A model generated the notes under the pieces. It searched no databases, was not told where the DNA came from, and saw nothing but the letters and a program-made list of their open reading frames with translations. Below, one piece after another: positions 62,901 through 64,000 of a DNA stretch of 64,000 bases. Origin of the DNA: Larus michahellis (taxonomy: Eukaryota > Chordata > Aves > Charadriiformes > Laridae); the NCBI RefSeq assembly GCF_964199755.1, contig NC_133901.1:9067556-9131555 (forward strand). Direction: 5' to 3'. A program made the translations under genes and the position numbers. Within the stretch, counting starts at the first letter, position 1. Every line of letters begins with the position of its first letter.

Positions 62901-63893
62901 ACTTGGTTTAGGAAGAGGGAGGAGTGGGTACATGCATGAAGAGAATAGGAGAGCTGAGTGAGTAGTGCATATGTGTAGGAGTAACCAGCTGGGAAGGTAA
63001 AAGGTAAGAGAACATAAATTGTATGTTTAAAATATGTTTGCTGCTCTCTGACCGTTTTGATCTGGGAGAGCCTGCAGGAGGTGGGATCCTAGCTGGGTGG
63101 CTGCTTTACCCTGTGTAAGGACTTTGATTAAACCCTTCTTTGATCCCACGCTTGAAAAGCTCAGCGCCTATTTTTTTGAGAAGAGTTAATGGGTTTCCTC
63201 CCTGTACGTACAGACTGCTCAAAGCTGTTGTGCTGTTCATAAGACTGCTTTGGAGTCATATGCGGAGGAAGGTGCTTAAAAGGATTGTTTTTAGGAAGTC
63301 TGTTTGGACAGGCCCTCCAAAGAGAGCTCTCTGATAAAGTATAGCGCATGTGGACTTACCTGCTGGCAGTAGGTGCTGAGCTGCCCATTTCTGTGATGCC
63401 TTCAGTTCAGCTCTGGTTTGCTGTAGCTCTTTCCACAGAGAGTTCAAAATGAGATTGTCTCCTCTGGTGGGACTGAATTTATCCTGCTGAAAAGCTGTCT
63501 CCTGAGCCTCCGCCTCAGACCTCCTCAGCCAAGCGCTCTCCAGTTGGCCGAGCCTGCTGGACACATTGTGGCTTAGCAGCAGAACGTGCTCAAGAACCTT
63601 CCCTTGCTCAGACTCTTGAAGCCTCTTGGCTTCTTCAGCTTGGTCACTGTTCCTCACGAGTGCCTGCTCTACCTGTGACACAATGTGGGAGGTGACTTTC
63701 TCAACCGTGGTGGTGAAGGTGCCTGCAAGGTTGGTGGTGAGCTGGCTCAGCTCTGCTTTCAGGGTCTGCAGGTCCACCTTCAGCATCTCATCCATCGCCT
63801 GCAGCATCATGTTCTCTTTCATCTGCGAGTTCTCAAGCATGATGAAGAGCTTGTCCCACTCAGTGTGCTCTCGCTGGCAGTCGCACGAAACAG
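59354..63893 (-). CDS. PTX3: PTX3, long pentraxin (exons 2 and 3; exon 1 beyond window)
   Basis: Exon 2 is 63893-63360 and exon 3 is 59967-59354, joined in phase 1 at a shared Gly ([18 protein letters not shown]). Together they encode about 381 residues, equal to the whole human protein. With an exon 1 of usual size the total would be near 425. PTX3 is secreted, forms octamers, and acts in innate immunity (C1q, factor H and microbe binding) and in the matrix of the ovulating follicle. The N-terminal part is helical and coiled-coil-like. The C-terminal pentraxin domain has all six expected cysteines and the [20 protein letters not shown] and [17 protein letters not shown] blocks. Three departures from human PTX3 are treated in the findings: the pentraxin signature, the glycosylation site, and a missing N-terminal cysteine. 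The gene is antisense within a VEPH1 intron, as in mammals. Confidence 0.96.
59968..63359 (-). other. PTX3: PTX3 intron 2
   Basis: A 3,392-bp GT-AG intron. It contains an antisense CR1 fragment at 62353-62620. An unidentified stretch around 62880-63160 ends in a purine/pyrimidine-mixed, LTR-like sequence. Confidence 0.9.
62353..62620 (-). mobile_element. CR1 LINE fragment in PTX3 intron 2
   Basis: The plus strand reads AATCATAGAATCGTTTTGGT, GGAAGAGACCTTCAAGATCA and CCACTTCCCTGGGCAGCCTG. This is the reverse complement of the same subfamily as the 28-kb copy. It is 5'-truncated and lies in the same orientation as PTX3 transcription. Confidence 0.94.
63360..63893 (-). CDS. PTX3: PTX3 exon 2 (N-terminal coiled-coil region)
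   Basis: 534 bp. It starts [20 protein letters not shown], matching the [19 protein letters not shown] start of mammalian exon 2. The middle is heptad-like ([19 protein letters not shown]). The end [17 protein letters not shown] matches the family. It has only two cysteines, both in CDC, and one N-V-S sequon. It appears roughly 40 residues longer than the human exon. The acceptor is CCATTCCAG and the donor is GTAAGT. Confidence 0.95.
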
Positions 63894-64000
63894 CTGGAAT
63901 GGAAGATACAGATGTTGCTTTGCTATTCCTTTGTACTTACAGTTTCAAACAGAAGGACAAAATCTGGCTCTGTGCAAGGCTTATGTGCTTTAGAATGTTA
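63894..64000 (-). other. PTX3: Start of PTX3 intron 1 (cut by window edge)
   Basis: The last 107 bases lie upstream of the exon 2 acceptor. No exon 1 sequence or signal peptide is visible, so PTX3 is incomplete here. Confidence 0.8.

Noticed and set aside
1-64000. CRISPR arrays, operons, phage or insertion sequences
   Set aside because: The window is vertebrate nuclear DNA with spliced genes and CR1 LINEs; no such bacterial structures were seen.

Overview
The window looks like a bird genome. It carries five CR1 retrotransposon fragments from at least two subfamilies, all 5'-truncated and with CR1-type 3' ends, and a fragment resembling the LTRs of avian endogenous retroviruses. It also holds three genes whose order matches the vertebrate PTX3/VEPH1 neighbourhood (human 3q25, in inverted orientation). 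I cannot name the species. Gene calls rest on reading exons, splice sites and phases directly, and on remembered features of the protein families; no database search was possible.

Layout. Positions 1 to about 15.0 kb are intergenic: a (9/11-bp)n minisatellite at 1.6-2.27 kb, an LTR fragment near 3.1 kb, and no recognisable gene. From 22.08 down to 15.20 kb on the minus strand lies a complete six-exon SLC66A1-like gene (PQLC2L/SLC66A1L). Its phases are consistent throughout and it encodes 282 residues with two PQ-loop motifs. A CpG island at about 25.96-26.69 kb lies between this gene and VEPH1, which run divergently, and may serve one or both. From 26.8 to 47.9 kb there are three CR1 copies and otherwise unrecognised sequence, most likely VEPH1 intron 1. 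The first three coding exons of VEPH1 lie on the plus strand at 48.14-48.28, 50.28-50.50 and 54.71-54.89 kb (176 residues so far); the rest of the gene runs past the right edge. PTX3 lies on the minus strand at 59.35-63.89 kb, inside a VEPH1 intron. Its exons 2 and 3 are present, and exon 1 with the signal peptide is beyond the window.

Function. SLC66A1 proteins export cationic amino acids from lysosomes, VEPH1/Melted is a PH-domain signalling adaptor at the membrane, and PTX3 is a secreted long pentraxin of innate immunity. They form a conserved neighbourhood, not a pathway. I found no new multi-gene system. The observations most worth checking are the intact SLC66A1L without the usual C-terminal di-leucine signal, three changes in PTX3 at positions important in the human protein, a 26-bp almost perfect hairpin in an SLC66A1L intron, and a VEPH1 leader crowded with upstream ATGs.
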